From Actinomycetota bacterium (GTDB taxonomy: Bacteria > Actinomycetota > Humimicrobiia > Humimicrobiales > Humimicrobiaceae), in the NCBI GenBank assembly GCA_028698215.1, contig JAQVDY010000002.1:1-64000 (forward strand): a DNA stretch of 64,000 nucleotides, in the 5' to 3' direction. Position 1 is the first letter of the stretch. Each line of letters starts with the position of its first letter. The position numbers were made by a program, and so were the translations under genes. Below, piece after piece: positions 19,144-28,278 of this stretch. Under the pieces are notes generated by a model. It ran no database searches, was not told the DNA's origin, and saw only the letters and a program-made list of their open reading frames with translations.

Positions 19144-20043
19144 ATGAAACAATTTAAATCTGGATTTGTAGGTTTAGCAGGGAGAACTAATGTAGGTAAG
19201 TCTACTTTTATAAATCAAGCCCTGGGACAGAAGGTTACTATCAGTACCAGTAGGTCACAAACTACCAGGGATAGGGTAAACTGCATCTATAACAGTAAAT
19301 CTTCGCAAATTATATTTGTAGATTGCCCTGGTTTTTTTAAACCCCAGAACCTGCTGGGGAAGAAGCTTAACCGGCTGGCAGAAAAAGTATTGGATGATTC
19401 CGACCTGCTGCTGGTGATGGTGGACGTATCGGAGGGTATAGGTGGGGGAGACCTATATGTGTTTGAAAAAATAAGGGAAAAGCCGCAACCCAAAATATTG
19501 CTGTTAAATAAAATAGATATAACTGAAAAAGACCAGTTAATACAGGAACAAAAAAAAGTAGAGCATCTCCAATATTTTAAGGAAATTATAGCTATTTCAG
19601 CCAAATCAGGATACAATCTGGACAAATGCCTGGCAGCCATTGAAGAAAACCTTCCCCCAGGTCCCCAGTATTTTAACTTGGATATGGTTACCGATCAGCC
19701 TCAGGATAAGCTGGTTGCAGATATAATCAGGGAAAAGCTTGCTTCCTACCTACTGCAGGAACTGCCCCACAGCATTACGGTTACCGTAAGCTCCATAGAA
19801 GACAGTACCACTAAGTCTGGTGAGACCATAATTAATGTATATGCAGATATTTTTGTAGAAAAGAAATCACAGAAAGCCATTGTGATAGGCAAGGCAGGAA
19901 GCAGGTTAAAGAAAGTGGGAGAACAAGCCCGAAAGGAACTTGAAAAGTTATGGAAAAAAAAGGTTTTCTTACAGCTATGGGTAAAGGTGGAGCAGAATTG
20001 GACCAAGGATGAAGCAATTTTAAATAAGCTTGGATATTATTAA
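19144..20043 (+). CDS. era: GTPase Era
   Basis: A 299-residue GTPase for 30S subunit assembly. G1 is GRTNVGKST, G3 DCPGF (a Cys where most Era proteins have Thr), G4 NKID and G5 SAKSG. The C-terminal KH domain contains VIGKAGSRLKKVG, which binds the 3' end of 16S rRNA. I chose the ATG at 19144: AAGG lies 5 bases upstream and the family begins KSGFVGLAGR. A frame extension to 19090 adds 18 unconserved residues. Confidence 0.95.
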   Translation: MKQFKSGFVGLAGRTNVGKSTFINQALGQKVTISTSRSQTTRDRVNCIYNSKSSQIIFVDCPGFFKPQNLLGKKLNRLAEKVLDDSDLLLVMVDVSEGIGGGDLYVFEKIREKPQPKILLLNKIDITEKDQLIQEQKKVEHLQYFKEIIAISAKSGYNLDKCLAAIEENLPPGPQYFNLDMVTDQPQDKLVADIIREKLASYLLQELPHSITVTVSSIEDSTTKSGETIINVYADIFVEKKSQKAIVIGKAGSRLKKVGEQARKELEKLWKKKVFLQLWVKVEQNWTKDEAILNKLGYY

Positions 20044-20062
20044 TTATTATATATAGGGTAGG

Positions 20063-20773
20063 GTGATTAAAACGTTAACCAAAGAACAACTTGCCAAAAC
20101 TATTGACCAGACTTTACTTAGGCCGATAAGTACTATTAAAAATATTGAGCAGCTTTGCCGGGAGGCAAAAAAACAGCATTTTGCTGCAGTAACTATCAGC
20201 CCCTCTTTTGTAGTTACTGCCAAGAATCTGCTTTCAGGTACAGATGTAAAGGTATGCTCGGTAGTCGGCTTTCCCATGGGGGCCAATACCATAGAAAGCA
20301 AGGTTTTTGAAGCCAGGGATAATGTCAGGAAAGGTGCAGATGAGCTGGATGTGGTTATAAATCTAGGGGCTCTTAAAGGCGGTAATTACGATTATATTGA
20401 AAGGGAAATAAGCCTTATAGTAAGTGTGATAAGACGGGAACAGATGGCTGAATATAATAAGCATATTAATATTAAATTTATTATAGAGACTGGAGTACTG
20501 ACCAAAGAGGAAGTAAAGAGGGTCTGCAAAATTATAGAAGAAGCAGGGGCGGACTTTATTGAGACTTCTACCGGCTTTGGCGTAAGGGGAGTTGAGCTGG
20601 ACGACATAAGGCTTATCAGGGAAGTGGTAACCAGGAATATTGGAGTGAAGGCTTCTGGAGGCATAAGGACTTTTGCCGATGCCCAAGCCTTAATTGATGC
20701 AGGGGCTACCAGGCTGGGTACCAGTAGCGGCATAACTATAATGGAGGAGTATTCCAGTTTTTTTGATAAATAA
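20063..20773 (+). CDS. deoC: Deoxyribose-phosphate aldolase (DeoC) homologue with altered active site
   Basis: A 236-residue TIM-barrel protein of the DeoC/LacD aldolase family, which normally cleaves 2-deoxyribose-5-phosphate. Family blocks VCSVVGFPMGA, GADELDVVINLGALKGGN and VKASGGIRTFADA are present, including the proton-relay lysine K196. The Schiff-base lysine, expected in FIKTSTG, is replaced by glutamate: residues 164-171 read ADFIETST with E167. The codon is GAG at 20561-20563. The start is GTG at 20063. Either the enzyme is inactive as an aldolase or it does something else. It lies between era and recO, 2 bases before recO. Confidence 0.85.
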   Translation: MIKTLTKEQLAKTIDQTLLRPISTIKNIEQLCREAKKQHFAAVTISPSFVVTAKNLLSGTDVKVCSVVGFPMGANTIESKVFEARDNVRKGADELDVVINLGALKGGNYDYIEREISLIVSVIRREQMAEYNKHINIKFIIETGVLTKEEVKRVCKIIEEAGADFIETSTGFGVRGVELDDIRLIREVVTRNIGVKASGGIRTFADAQALIDAGATRLGTSSGITIMEEYSSFFDK

Positions 20774-20775
20774 AA

Positions 20776-21561
20776 ATGTCTTCCTATAAAGCTAAAGCTT
20801 TGATTTTAAGAACTTATAAGCTGGGTGAATATGACAAGATAGTAAAAATGTATTCGCAAGCATCCGGCTTAATAAGTGCCGTGGCCAAGGGGGCCAGAAA
20901 ATCAAGAAGCAGGTTTGGGGGAAGGCTGGAGCTATTTAACCTTATAGACCTGGAGATGTATGGCGGCAAATCTTTGGATATATTATCTCAGGCAGAAATT
21001 ATTGAGAGCTTTAAGAACATATCCAGCGATTTCAGCCGCTTTGTTTTTTGCCAGCTTATAGCCAAAATTATATTAAAAACCCAGTCTGGTATAAGTGAAC
21101 CTAACCCCGACCTGTTCAAGCTTATTTATTTAAGCTTTAGAGAGATTAACTCAGTTTCTGTCGATGACATGGTTTCTTTAAAAAAGATTATGTGTTTTTT
21201 TATCGGGAAATTTCTGTTGCTTGCCGGATACAGCCCCTTGCTTGATTCATGCTGCCGCTGTAACACCAAACTGGAAAATGACTTTAATAGCGGGCATAAC
21301 CGGAGGGTAACTTTGTCTTACAGGCTGGGAGGGGTTGTCTGCAGCCAATGTCTCTCTGACGGTGAAGGGGGAACTTTGTTGGAGGCCAAAAGCTTTAGGT
21401 TTTTAGTAAGTGTGTTTAAACTAAAAATTGAAGACATAAGGGATATTGAAATAGATGCTTCCGCCTTAAAAAAAGTATATAAATTTTTAGAAAACTATAT
21501 TATCTATCATACAGGCTGTGACTTAGAAAGTTTCAAATACTTAAAAAAGATTGGGATATAA
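20776..21561 (+). CDS. recO: DNA repair protein RecO
   Basis: A 261-residue recombination mediator that helps load RecA with RecR. The N-terminal OB fold begins KAKALILRTYKLGEYDKIVKMY and includes VAKGARKSRSRFGG. The C-terminal helical domain carries a four-cysteine zinc site (CCRCNTK and CSQC). Length and position after era agree with the usual gene order. Overlaps nothing; the next gene begins 14 bases downstream. Confidence 0.92.
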   Translation: MSSYKAKALILRTYKLGEYDKIVKMYSQASGLISAVAKGARKSRSRFGGRLELFNLIDLEMYGGKSLDILSQAEIIESFKNISSDFSRFVFCQLIAKIILKTQSGISEPNPDLFKLIYLSFREINSVSVDDMVSLKKIMCFFIGKFLLLAGYSPLLDSCCRCNTKLENDFNSGHNRRVTLSYRLGGVVCSQCLSDGEGGTLLEAKSFRFLVSVFKLKIEDIRDIEIDASALKKVYKFLENYIIYHTGCDLESFKYLKKIGI

Positions 21562-21574
21562 AGGAATATTTAAA

Positions 21575-22093
21575 ATGAAAGCACTGGCTATAATAGGCTC
21601 TCCCCATAAGAATGGAAATAGTGCTGGGCTGTTAAGGTTGGTTTTAAAACAGATAGATTCCAAATATGATAGTGAAGAATTGTTCTTGAAAGGCTTGGAT
21701 CTAAATCCCTGCAATGGCTGCCACTATTGTGAACAGAAAAATAAATGTGTTATTAAAGATGATATGCAGGAAATTTATGGGAAAATGGAAAAAGCTGACT
21801 TAATAATATTATCGACCCCTTCCTATATGGGAGGGCCTGCTTCCAGGCTTAGGATATTTATGGAGAGAAGCTGGTATTTAAGGAAAGGACAAATGGAGGG
21901 CAAGCTGGGTACATATATTATTACTGGAAGAAGAAAAATAGGCCCGGTTGTCCTGGAGCTACAGGAATATTTACTTAGGCTCCAGCTAAAGGTCTTACCG
22001 GGTATCCTGGGCTTTGGCTTTGGTCCCGGGACAGTGCTTAAAGATAAGGAAGCAGTAGCAGAAGTTGGCAAGCTGGCAAGAAAGCTTACTTGA
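21575..22093 (+). CDS. NADPH-dependent FMN reductase / flavodoxin-like protein
   Basis: A 172-residue flavodoxin-fold protein. The phosphate-binding loop is GSPHKNGNSA near the N-terminus, followed by the cysteine-bearing NPCNGCHYCEQKNKC and the flavin-ring segment STPSYMGGPASRLRIFMER. These features match the 'iron-sulfur flavoprotein-like' NADPH-FMN reductase family in anaerobes, which passes electrons between flavin and, in some members, an iron-sulfur cluster. ATG at 21575 has AAGGA upstream. The physiological partner is unknown. Confidence 0.82.
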   Translation: MKALAIIGSPHKNGNSAGLLRLVLKQIDSKYDSEELFLKGLDLNPCNGCHYCEQKNKCVIKDDMQEIYGKMEKADLIILSTPSYMGGPASRLRIFMERSWYLRKGQMEGKLGTYIITGRRKIGPVVLELQEYLLRLQLKVLPGILGFGFGPGTVLKDKEAVAEVGKLARKLT

Positions 22094-22153
22094 ATTATGG
22101 GTTTATGTTCATTATTATAAAGGCATTATGAGAAATTATTGGATGGAGACAAT

Positions 22154-22453
22154 ATGCAAGATTTAATCCAATTTGAGGATATAGATATGGCTAGGAAAAC
22201 TTTGGGTTTAAAACAAATAAGTTCTATCCAGGAAATAAAGAATGCATACCGCAAGCTTTCTCTTAAGCATCACCCTGACAGGGCTGGGTCAAAAGGGGAA
22301 GAAAAATTTAAGCAAATCAGCTTCTCTTACCGCCTATTAATGGACTACAGCTATAAGTATCCAATATCTTTTACCAGGGAAAGGGTTAAGGATATTGAAG
22401 AAGCAGAATACGAAAAGTATCATCAGGAAAGATTCTACAGTACTTGGTTTTAA
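22154..22453 (+). CDS. Small J-domain protein
   Basis: About 99 residues with an internal J domain: LGLKQISSIQEIKNAYRKLS followed by the HPD motif (KHHPDRAG) and FKQISFSYRLLMDY. It has no glycine-rich or zinc domain and ends shortly after the J domain, so it is a minimal DnaK-stimulating protein of unknown client. I prefer the ATG at 22154, with GGAG 5 bases upstream, over a TTG at 22139. Stand-alone gene between the flavoprotein and glyQ. Confidence 0.75.
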   Translation: MQDLIQFEDIDMARKTLGLKQISSIQEIKNAYRKLSLKHHPDRAGSKGEEKFKQISFSYRLLMDYSYKYPISFTRERVKDIEEAEYEKYHQERFYSTWF

Positions 22454-22513
22454 GCTGGGCCGGCTGTAATTCATAATTGACGTTTCTACCTATAGTTATT
22501 ACAATGTTAGATT

Positions 22514-23389
22514 ATGAATTTTCAGGATATAATTTTTAATTTACAAAAATATTGGAGCGGTCAGGGCTGCATTATCAGGCAGCCTTTGGATTTGGAAAAA
22601 GGTGCCGGTACTTTTAATCCGGACACCTTTTTAAGGTGCCTGGGCCCCGAACCCTGGAAGGTAGCTTATGTGGAACCTTCACGCAGGCCTACTGACGGAA
22701 GATACGGGGAGAATCCGTTCAGGAGCCAGTTTTATTACCAGTATCAGGTACTTTTAAAACCTTCCCCAGACCAGGCGGTAGAACTTTACCTGGGTTCCCT
22801 GGAGAGCCTGGGAATAGATTTAAAAAATCATGATATCAGGTTTGTAGAAGATGACTGGGCTTCGCCTACTATAGGAGCAGCGGGTTTAGGCTGGGAAGTA
22901 TGGGCGGATGGTATGGAGATTACCCAATTTACCTATTTTCAGCAGATGGGAGGAATTAGCTTGAAACCAGTCTCTGTCGAACTTACATATGGCCTGGAGA
23001 GGATTGCCATGTATCTCCAGGATAAGGATAGTTTCTGGGAGCTTAAATGGAATGATGAAATTACCTATGCTGATGTCTTGCTGGAGTCCGAGAAACAGTG
23101 GTGTGTCTATAATTTTGAGCTGGCTGATGTGGAAATGCTGCTGGACCTGTTTGAAAAGTTTGAAAAAGAATTCTACCGCATTATGGAAAAGGACCTGGTA
23201 TTTGTAGCCTGTGAATTTGTTTTGAAGTGTTCTCATGTTTTTAACCTTTTAGATGCCAGGGAGGCCATCAGCGTATCGGAACGAACCTCCTATATTGGCA
23301 GGGTTAGGAATTTAGCTAAAAAATTATGCAAAGCTTATGTAAAACAAAGGAAAGAGTTAGGTTTTCCGTTAACTAAATGTCATGAATAA
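22514..23389 (+). CDS. glyQ: Glycyl-tRNA synthetase alpha subunit
   Basis: A 291-residue catalytic subunit of the alpha2-beta2 glycyl-tRNA synthetase. It opens with [19 protein letters not shown] and contains [34 protein letters not shown] and [21 protein letters not shown], all highly conserved in GlyQ. Full length. Overlaps glyS by 8 bases. Confidence 0.97.
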   Translation: MNFQDIIFNLQKYWSGQGCIIRQPLDLEKGAGTFNPDTFLRCLGPEPWKVAYVEPSRRPTDGRYGENPFRSQFYYQYQVLLKPSPDQAVELYLGSLESLGIDLKNHDIRFVEDDWASPTIGAAGLGWEVWADGMEITQFTYFQQMGGISLKPVSVELTYGLERIAMYLQDKDSFWELKWNDEITYADVLLESEKQWCVYNFELADVEMLLDLFEKFEKEFYRIMEKDLVFVACEFVLKCSHVFNLLDAREAISVSERTSYIGRVRNLAKKLCKAYVKQRKELGFPLTKCHE

Positions 23390-25472
23390 AGATTTAGTTT
23401 TTGAAATTGGAACTGAAGAGCTCCCATCTTCCTGTATACTGGAAGGTGTGGAGGGGCTAAAAGATATATTGATCCGCAAACTAAAGCAGGAAAGGGTCAG
23501 TTTCTTGCAGGTGGACACCTTGGGGACTCCCCGCAGGCTTACCGCAATAGTAAAAGGTATAGATGAGATGCAAAACTCCCAACAGAGGGTAATTACAGGA
23601 CCTCCCAAAAAAATAGCTTTTGAAGCTGACGGCACTCCAACCCAGGCAGCTATAGGTTTTGCTAGAAGTTTAGGCTTAAAAGCAGATGAACTGGAAGAAA
23701 TTGATACCGAAAGGGGAATATATTTGGGCAAGACCGTCCAGGAGGAAGGCAAGCCTGTCTTGGAGGTACTGCCTGATTTGCTTAAACAGGCTATAACTGA
23801 TATTTCATTTTCAAAACAGATGTACTGGGGCGATTACAGTTTAAAATTTGCCCGGCCAATAAGATGGATACTGGCCTTATGGGGAGATAAAGTGGTTGAT
23901 TTTGAAATAGAAAACCTTAAATCAGGCCGGTTAACCTATGGACTAAGAACTATTCCTGATAATCCGTTAGCGGTTGAAAATGCTGACTGTTATTTGGATC
24001 TTATTGCTTCTAAAGGGATGATAATGATTAATCCGGATCACAGGTGCCAGAAGATTTTGGATTCATTAAGCTGGATGGAACAAAACCAGTGGGGTGGCAA
24101 ATACCAGGTGGTAATGGACCATGAACTGCTGGCGGAAGTGGTTAATCTGGTAGAGTTTCCCCATGTGTTGGCAGGCAAATTTTCCGATCATTTTTTATAT
24201 ATCCCCCAGGATATCCTTATAAAAGCCATAGAATACCATCAGAGGTATTTTGCCGTAATTGATGAAAAAGGGCAGGTAACTAATAATTTTTTAGTAGTGC
24301 AAAACGGGACAGATGACAACAGCGGTGATATCATTAAGGGAAACCAGAGGGTCCTGGAAGCCAGGTTAAGCGATGCTGCTTTTTTCTATGAGGAAGATAA
24401 AAAACATGGTTTTGACCAATGGCTGGAAAAACTTAAAGGAGTTATTTTCTACTCAGGCCTAGGCAGCATGCATGATAAAGTAAACAGGCTGGAAAAGCTG
24501 GCCCAGTATTTAAGCATGGAGCTGGGACAAAGCCATATTAAAGACGATGCATGCAGGGCTGCCCGCTTATGCAAATGTGACCTGGTAACCAATATGGTAG
24601 TTGAATTTCCAGAGCTCCAGGGGGTAGTAGGCAGGGAATATGCTTTAGAAAAGGGAGAAAACAGCAAGGTAGCCAATGCTATATTTGAACACTACCTGCC
24701 CCGGTTTGCAGAAGATATTCTTCCAGAATCTGAAACTGGAGCCGTTTTATCTATTGCTGATAAGATTGATACTACTTGCGGCATGTTTTTATTGGATAAT
24801 ATTCCAACCGGGTCTGAAGATCCTTTTGCCTTAAGAAGAAAAGCTTCAGGGATAGTGTCCAGCATACTGGACCGTAAATATGATCTGGACTTAAATCAGC
24901 TGATTGAATTCAACCTTAATCTTTATTTAGATACATTTGATATTGAAAAACCTTCGCACATTGTAGAAAAAATATTGGATTTTATGCTGGCCCGGTACAG
25001 GTTCCGGCTGGAAAAAGAAGGAAAGAGGCTGGATATTATGGAAGCTGTGGCCGCAACTGGGGTATTTTCAGTGGTAGATATGGACAACAGGTATAGGGCC
25101 CTTCAAAAATTCATAGAGGAGCAGCATATTGAGCTTATAGCTAATCCCATGATTAGATGCCAGAATATAATAAAGGGAGGCCAAGCGGGGCAGATAGCAG
25201 AGGGCCTGTTAAAAGAAGAAGGAGAAAGACAGCTCTATCTTTCTATACAAGACATGGAAGATAAATTTCTTGGGCTGAAAAAAGAAAAGGATTACTTTAG
25301 TATGCTGGAAGAGCTTAAAAATTTTGGCCGGGCAGTAGATAATTTCTTCGACCAGGTATTAGTGATGGACCAAGATGAGGATATAAAAAATAATAGGATA
25401 AGCCTGGTAAAATCAGCCCGGGACCTGTATCTTAATGTTGCAGATTTTTCTAAGCTGGTCATGGAGGGATAA
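23382..25472 (+). CDS. glyS: Glycyl-tRNA synthetase beta subunit
   Basis: A 696-residue tRNA-binding subunit of glycyl-tRNA synthetase. The opening [30 protein letters not shown] and YHQRYFAV are family landmarks. An HD-like domain and a C-terminal anticodon-binding region ([19 protein letters not shown]) follow. Co-translated with glyQ, as expected for the two-subunit enzyme. Confidence 0.97.
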   Translation: MNKDLVFEIGTEELPSSCILEGVEGLKDILIRKLKQERVSFLQVDTLGTPRRLTAIVKGIDEMQNSQQRVITGPPKKIAFEADGTPTQAAIGFARSLGLKADELEEIDTERGIYLGKTVQEEGKPVLEVLPDLLKQAITDISFSKQMYWGDYSLKFARPIRWILALWGDKVVDFEIENLKSGRLTYGLRTIPDNPLAVENADCYLDLIASKGMIMINPDHRCQKILDSLSWMEQNQWGGKYQVVMDHELLAEVVNLVEFPHVLAGKFSDHFLYIPQDILIKAIEYHQRYFAVIDEKGQVTNNFLVVQNGTDDNSGDIIKGNQRVLEARLSDAAFFYEEDKKHGFDQWLEKLKGVIFYSGLGSMHDKVNRLEKLAQYLSMELGQSHIKDDACRAARLCKCDLVTNMVVEFPELQGVVGREYALEKGENSKVANAIFEHYLPRFAEDILPESETGAVLSIADKIDTTCGMFLLDNIPTGSEDPFALRRKASGIVSSILDRKYDLDLNQLIEFNLNLYLDTFDIEKPSHIVEKILDFMLARYRFRLEKEGKRLDIMEAVAATGVFSVVDMDNRYRALQKFIEEQHIELIANPMIRCQNIIKGGQAGQIAEGLLKEEGERQLYLSIQDMEDKFLGLKKEKDYFSMLEELKNFGRAVDNFFDQVLVMDQDEDIKNNRISLVKSARDLYLNVADFSKLVMEG

Positions 25473-25544
25473 AACTTTTAGGGTTTTAATCCAATAGTAA
25501 ACAACTTATAATTATTTAAAATATTTTATGGGAAGGATTAAAGA

Positions 25545-28166
25545 ATGACAGAAAAGAAATACGTATATTTTTTTGGTGAAGGCGCAAAGGAAATGAAAAA
25601 GCTTCTAGGTGGGAAGGGAGCAAACCTTTCAGAGATGACTAATATTGGTCTTCCTGTTCCTCCTGGATTTACCATCACTACTGAAGTGTGTAATCTTTTT
25701 TATGAATTAGGCAAGAGATATCCTGAAGGACTGCAGGAACAGATTGACGGGAGTTTGAAAAAACTGGAACAAAAAATGGACGCTGTGCTGGGAGATAAAG
25801 ACAATCCCCTCCTGGTTTCGGTAAGGTCCGGTGCCGCAATTTCCATGCCGGGCATGATGGATACAGTACTAAACTTGGGCCTAAATGATATTACTGTAAA
25901 CGGCCTTATTATTAAGACCGGGAATGAGAGATTCGGCTGGGATTCATACCGAAGGTTTATTCAAATGTTTGGTGATGTAGTAATGGAAGTAGAGCATGAT
26001 AAGTTTGAACATGCCATGCAGTCAATGAAAAACAAAAAAGGCGTAAAGTTTGATACTGATTTAACTGCTGAAGACCTAAAGCAGTTGGTGGATGAATACA
26101 AGCAGATAATCAATGAATCAGCTGGAAAAAGCTTTCCCCAAAACCCCAGGGAGCAGCTGCAGATGTCTGTTGATGCTGTATTTGGTTCCTGGAATAATAA
26201 GAGGGCTATAACTTACCGTAACCTGCATGATATCCCTCATAGTATAGGTACAGCAGTAAATGTGCAGGCTATGGTATTCGGTAACATGGGTGAAAACTCT
26301 GGTACTGGTGTTGCTTTTACCAGGAACCCTTCTACCGGTGAGAACCTGGAATATGGGGAATATCTAATAAATGCCCAGGGAGAAGATGTGGTGGCAGGTA
26401 TCAGGACTCCCCAGCCCATAACCAAGCTAAAAGAAGAAATGCCAGAGATATATGACCAGCTTATGGACATATTCAAAAAACTGGAACAGCATTACAGGGA
26501 AATGCAGGACCTAGAATTCACTATCCAGGAAGGTAAGCTTTATATGCTTCAGACCAGAACCGGCAAAAGGACGGCAGCTGCTGCCCTGCAAATTGCTGTG
26601 GATATGGAAAAAGAGGGACTGATAGACAAAAGGACAGCAGTGATGAGGGTAGAGCCGCAACAGCTGGACCAGCTGCTTCATAAACAAATTGATAAGAACG
26701 CCAAACAGGGTGCTGATCTGCTGGCTAAAGGCTTACCAGCTTCTCCCGGCGCTGCTTTGGGCCGGGTAGTATTTGATGCAGATGAAGCAGTAAGGGAATC
26801 TGCGAATGGGCCTGTTGTTCTGGTAAGAACAGAAACTTCTCCCGAAGATATTGAAGGAATGTCAGTGGCTCAGGGCATACTTACTTCCCGGGGCGGAATG
26901 ACCTCACATGCTGCAGTGGTAGCTAGGGGAATGGGCAAATGCTGTGTAGCTGGCTGTGAGACAATAAAGGTATTTGCTGATCAGAAATATTTTACTGTAA
27001 ACGGCCAGAAGGTAAATAAAGGCGACTGGATTACACTGGACGGCTCTACTGGAGAGGTATTTCTGGGGCAGCTGGAAGTGGTGGATCCAGAAATTTCAGG
27101 AAATTTCGAGTTATTCATGGAATGGATTGACCAGTTCAGCAAAATAGGGGTAAGGACTAATGCAGATACTCCCCATGATGCTGGGGTAGCGTTAAAATTT
27201 GGGGCAGAAGGTATAGGCCTTTGCCGTACAGAGCATATGTTTTTTGAAGCTAACCGGATAAAAGCGGTTAGAAAGATGATAGTGGCTTCCAGCGAAGAGG
27301 AAAGAAGGAAAGCTTTAATGACTATTCTTCCATACCAGAAGCAGGATTTCATAGATATATTAAAAGTAATGGAAGGCAAGCCGGTTACCATTAGGCTGCT
27401 GGATCCTCCCCTACATGAATTTTTGCCTTCAGAAGAAGAAGACATTAAGGAAATAGCCGGGGAATTAAATATTGATCCCCAAGAGCTGGCAGCTACTGTA
27501 AGGTCTCTGCATGAAACTAACCCAATGCTGGGCCATAGGGGTTGCAGGCTTTCAATTACCTATCCGGAGATTTTGGAAATGCAGGCCAGAGCTATTTTTG
27601 AAGCTGCTATAGAACTAACTGAACAGGGGATAGAGGTAAAACCGGAAGTTATGATTCCCCTGGCCGGCACTGTTAAGGAAATAAAGATTCTAAAAGATCA
27701 GATTGTAGAGATTGCTGAAGCACTAATAAAGGAAAAGGGAGTCAAGTTCGAGTATAAAGTCGGAACCATGATTGAAATACCCAGGGCTTGTGTGGTAGCA
27801 GATCAAATAGCTAAGGAAGCAGAATTCTTTAGTTTTGGTACCAATGACCTTACCCAGATGACTTTTGGTTTTTCCAGAGATGATGCTGGTAAATTTTTGC
27901 CCGATTATATTGAAAAAGGTATTTTGGAAAAAGATCCTTTTGCTACCCTGGACATAGAGGGGGTAGGGCAGCTAGTATTGATGGGCATACAAAAAGGCAG
28001 GTCTACCCGAAAAGACCTTAAGATAGGAATATGCGGGGAGCATGGCGGTGACCCCAACTCGGTTAAATTCTGCCACCAGGCAGGAATGGATTATGTGAGC
28101 TGCTCGCCCTATCGGGTTCCAATAGCCAGGCTTGCTGCTGCGCAGGCTAATCTGGAAGACCAATAA
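25545..28166 (+). CDS. ppdK: Pyruvate, phosphate dikinase
   Basis: An 873-residue enzyme that interconverts pyruvate, ATP and phosphate with PEP, AMP and pyrophosphate. The N-terminal ATP-grasp part starts with GGKGANLSEM and has SVRSGAAISMPGMMDTVLN. The phosphohistidine domain has GGMTSHAAVVARGMGK (His near 455), and the C-terminal PEP/pyruvate barrel has GTMIEIPRAC, SFGTNDLTQM and GICGEHGGDP. Full length. In anaerobes it usually serves glycolysis or gluconeogenesis with pyrophosphate. It is followed by a strong terminator. Confidence 0.97.
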   Translation: MTEKKYVYFFGEGAKEMKKLLGGKGANLSEMTNIGLPVPPGFTITTEVCNLFYELGKRYPEGLQEQIDGSLKKLEQKMDAVLGDKDNPLLVSVRSGAAISMPGMMDTVLNLGLNDITVNGLIIKTGNERFGWDSYRRFIQMFGDVVMEVEHDKFEHAMQSMKNKKGVKFDTDLTAEDLKQLVDEYKQIINESAGKSFPQNPREQLQMSVDAVFGSWNNKRAITYRNLHDIPHSIGTAVNVQAMVFGNMGENSGTGVAFTRNPSTGENLEYGEYLINAQGEDVVAGIRTPQPITKLKEEMPEIYDQLMDIFKKLEQHYREMQDLEFTIQEGKLYMLQTRTGKRTAAAALQIAVDMEKEGLIDKRTAVMRVEPQQLDQLLHKQIDKNAKQGADLLAKGLPASPGAALGRVVFDADEAVRESANGPVVLVRTETSPEDIEGMSVAQGILTSRGGMTSHAAVVARGMGKCCVAGCETIKVFADQKYFTVNGQKVNKGDWITLDGSTGEVFLGQLEVVDPEISGNFELFMEWIDQFSKIGVRTNADTPHDAGVALKFGAEGIGLCRTEHMFFEANRIKAVRKMIVASSEEERRKALMTILPYQKQDFIDILKVMEGKPVTIRLLDPPLHEFLPSEEEDIKEIAGELNIDPQELAATVRSLHETNPMLGHRGCRLSITYPEILEMQARAIFEAAIELTEQGIEVKPEVMIPLAGTVKEIKILKDQIVEIAEALIKEKGVKFEYKVGTMIEIPRACVVADQIAKEAEFFSFGTNDLTQMTFGFSRDDAGKFLPDYIEKGILEKDPFATLDIEGVGQLVLMGIQKGRSTRKDLKIGICGEHGGDPNSVKFCHQAGMDYVSCSPYRVPIARLAAAQANLEDQ

Positions 28167-28171
28167 ACAGT

Positions 28172-28200
28172 AAGGGCAGCCTTAAAGCTGCCCTTTTTTT
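28172..28200 (+). terminator. Rho-independent terminator after ppdK
   Basis: AAGGGCAGC, a six-base loop and GCTGCCCTT followed by a run of T residues, starting 5 bases after the ppdK stop. Nine perfect base pairs. Confidence 0.95.
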
Positions 28201-28278
28201 ATGACTATGACTTACAATTACCCCTTGGAATTTGATAGAATGTGATATAGTCTATTAAAATAATTGCCAGGAGCCCAC

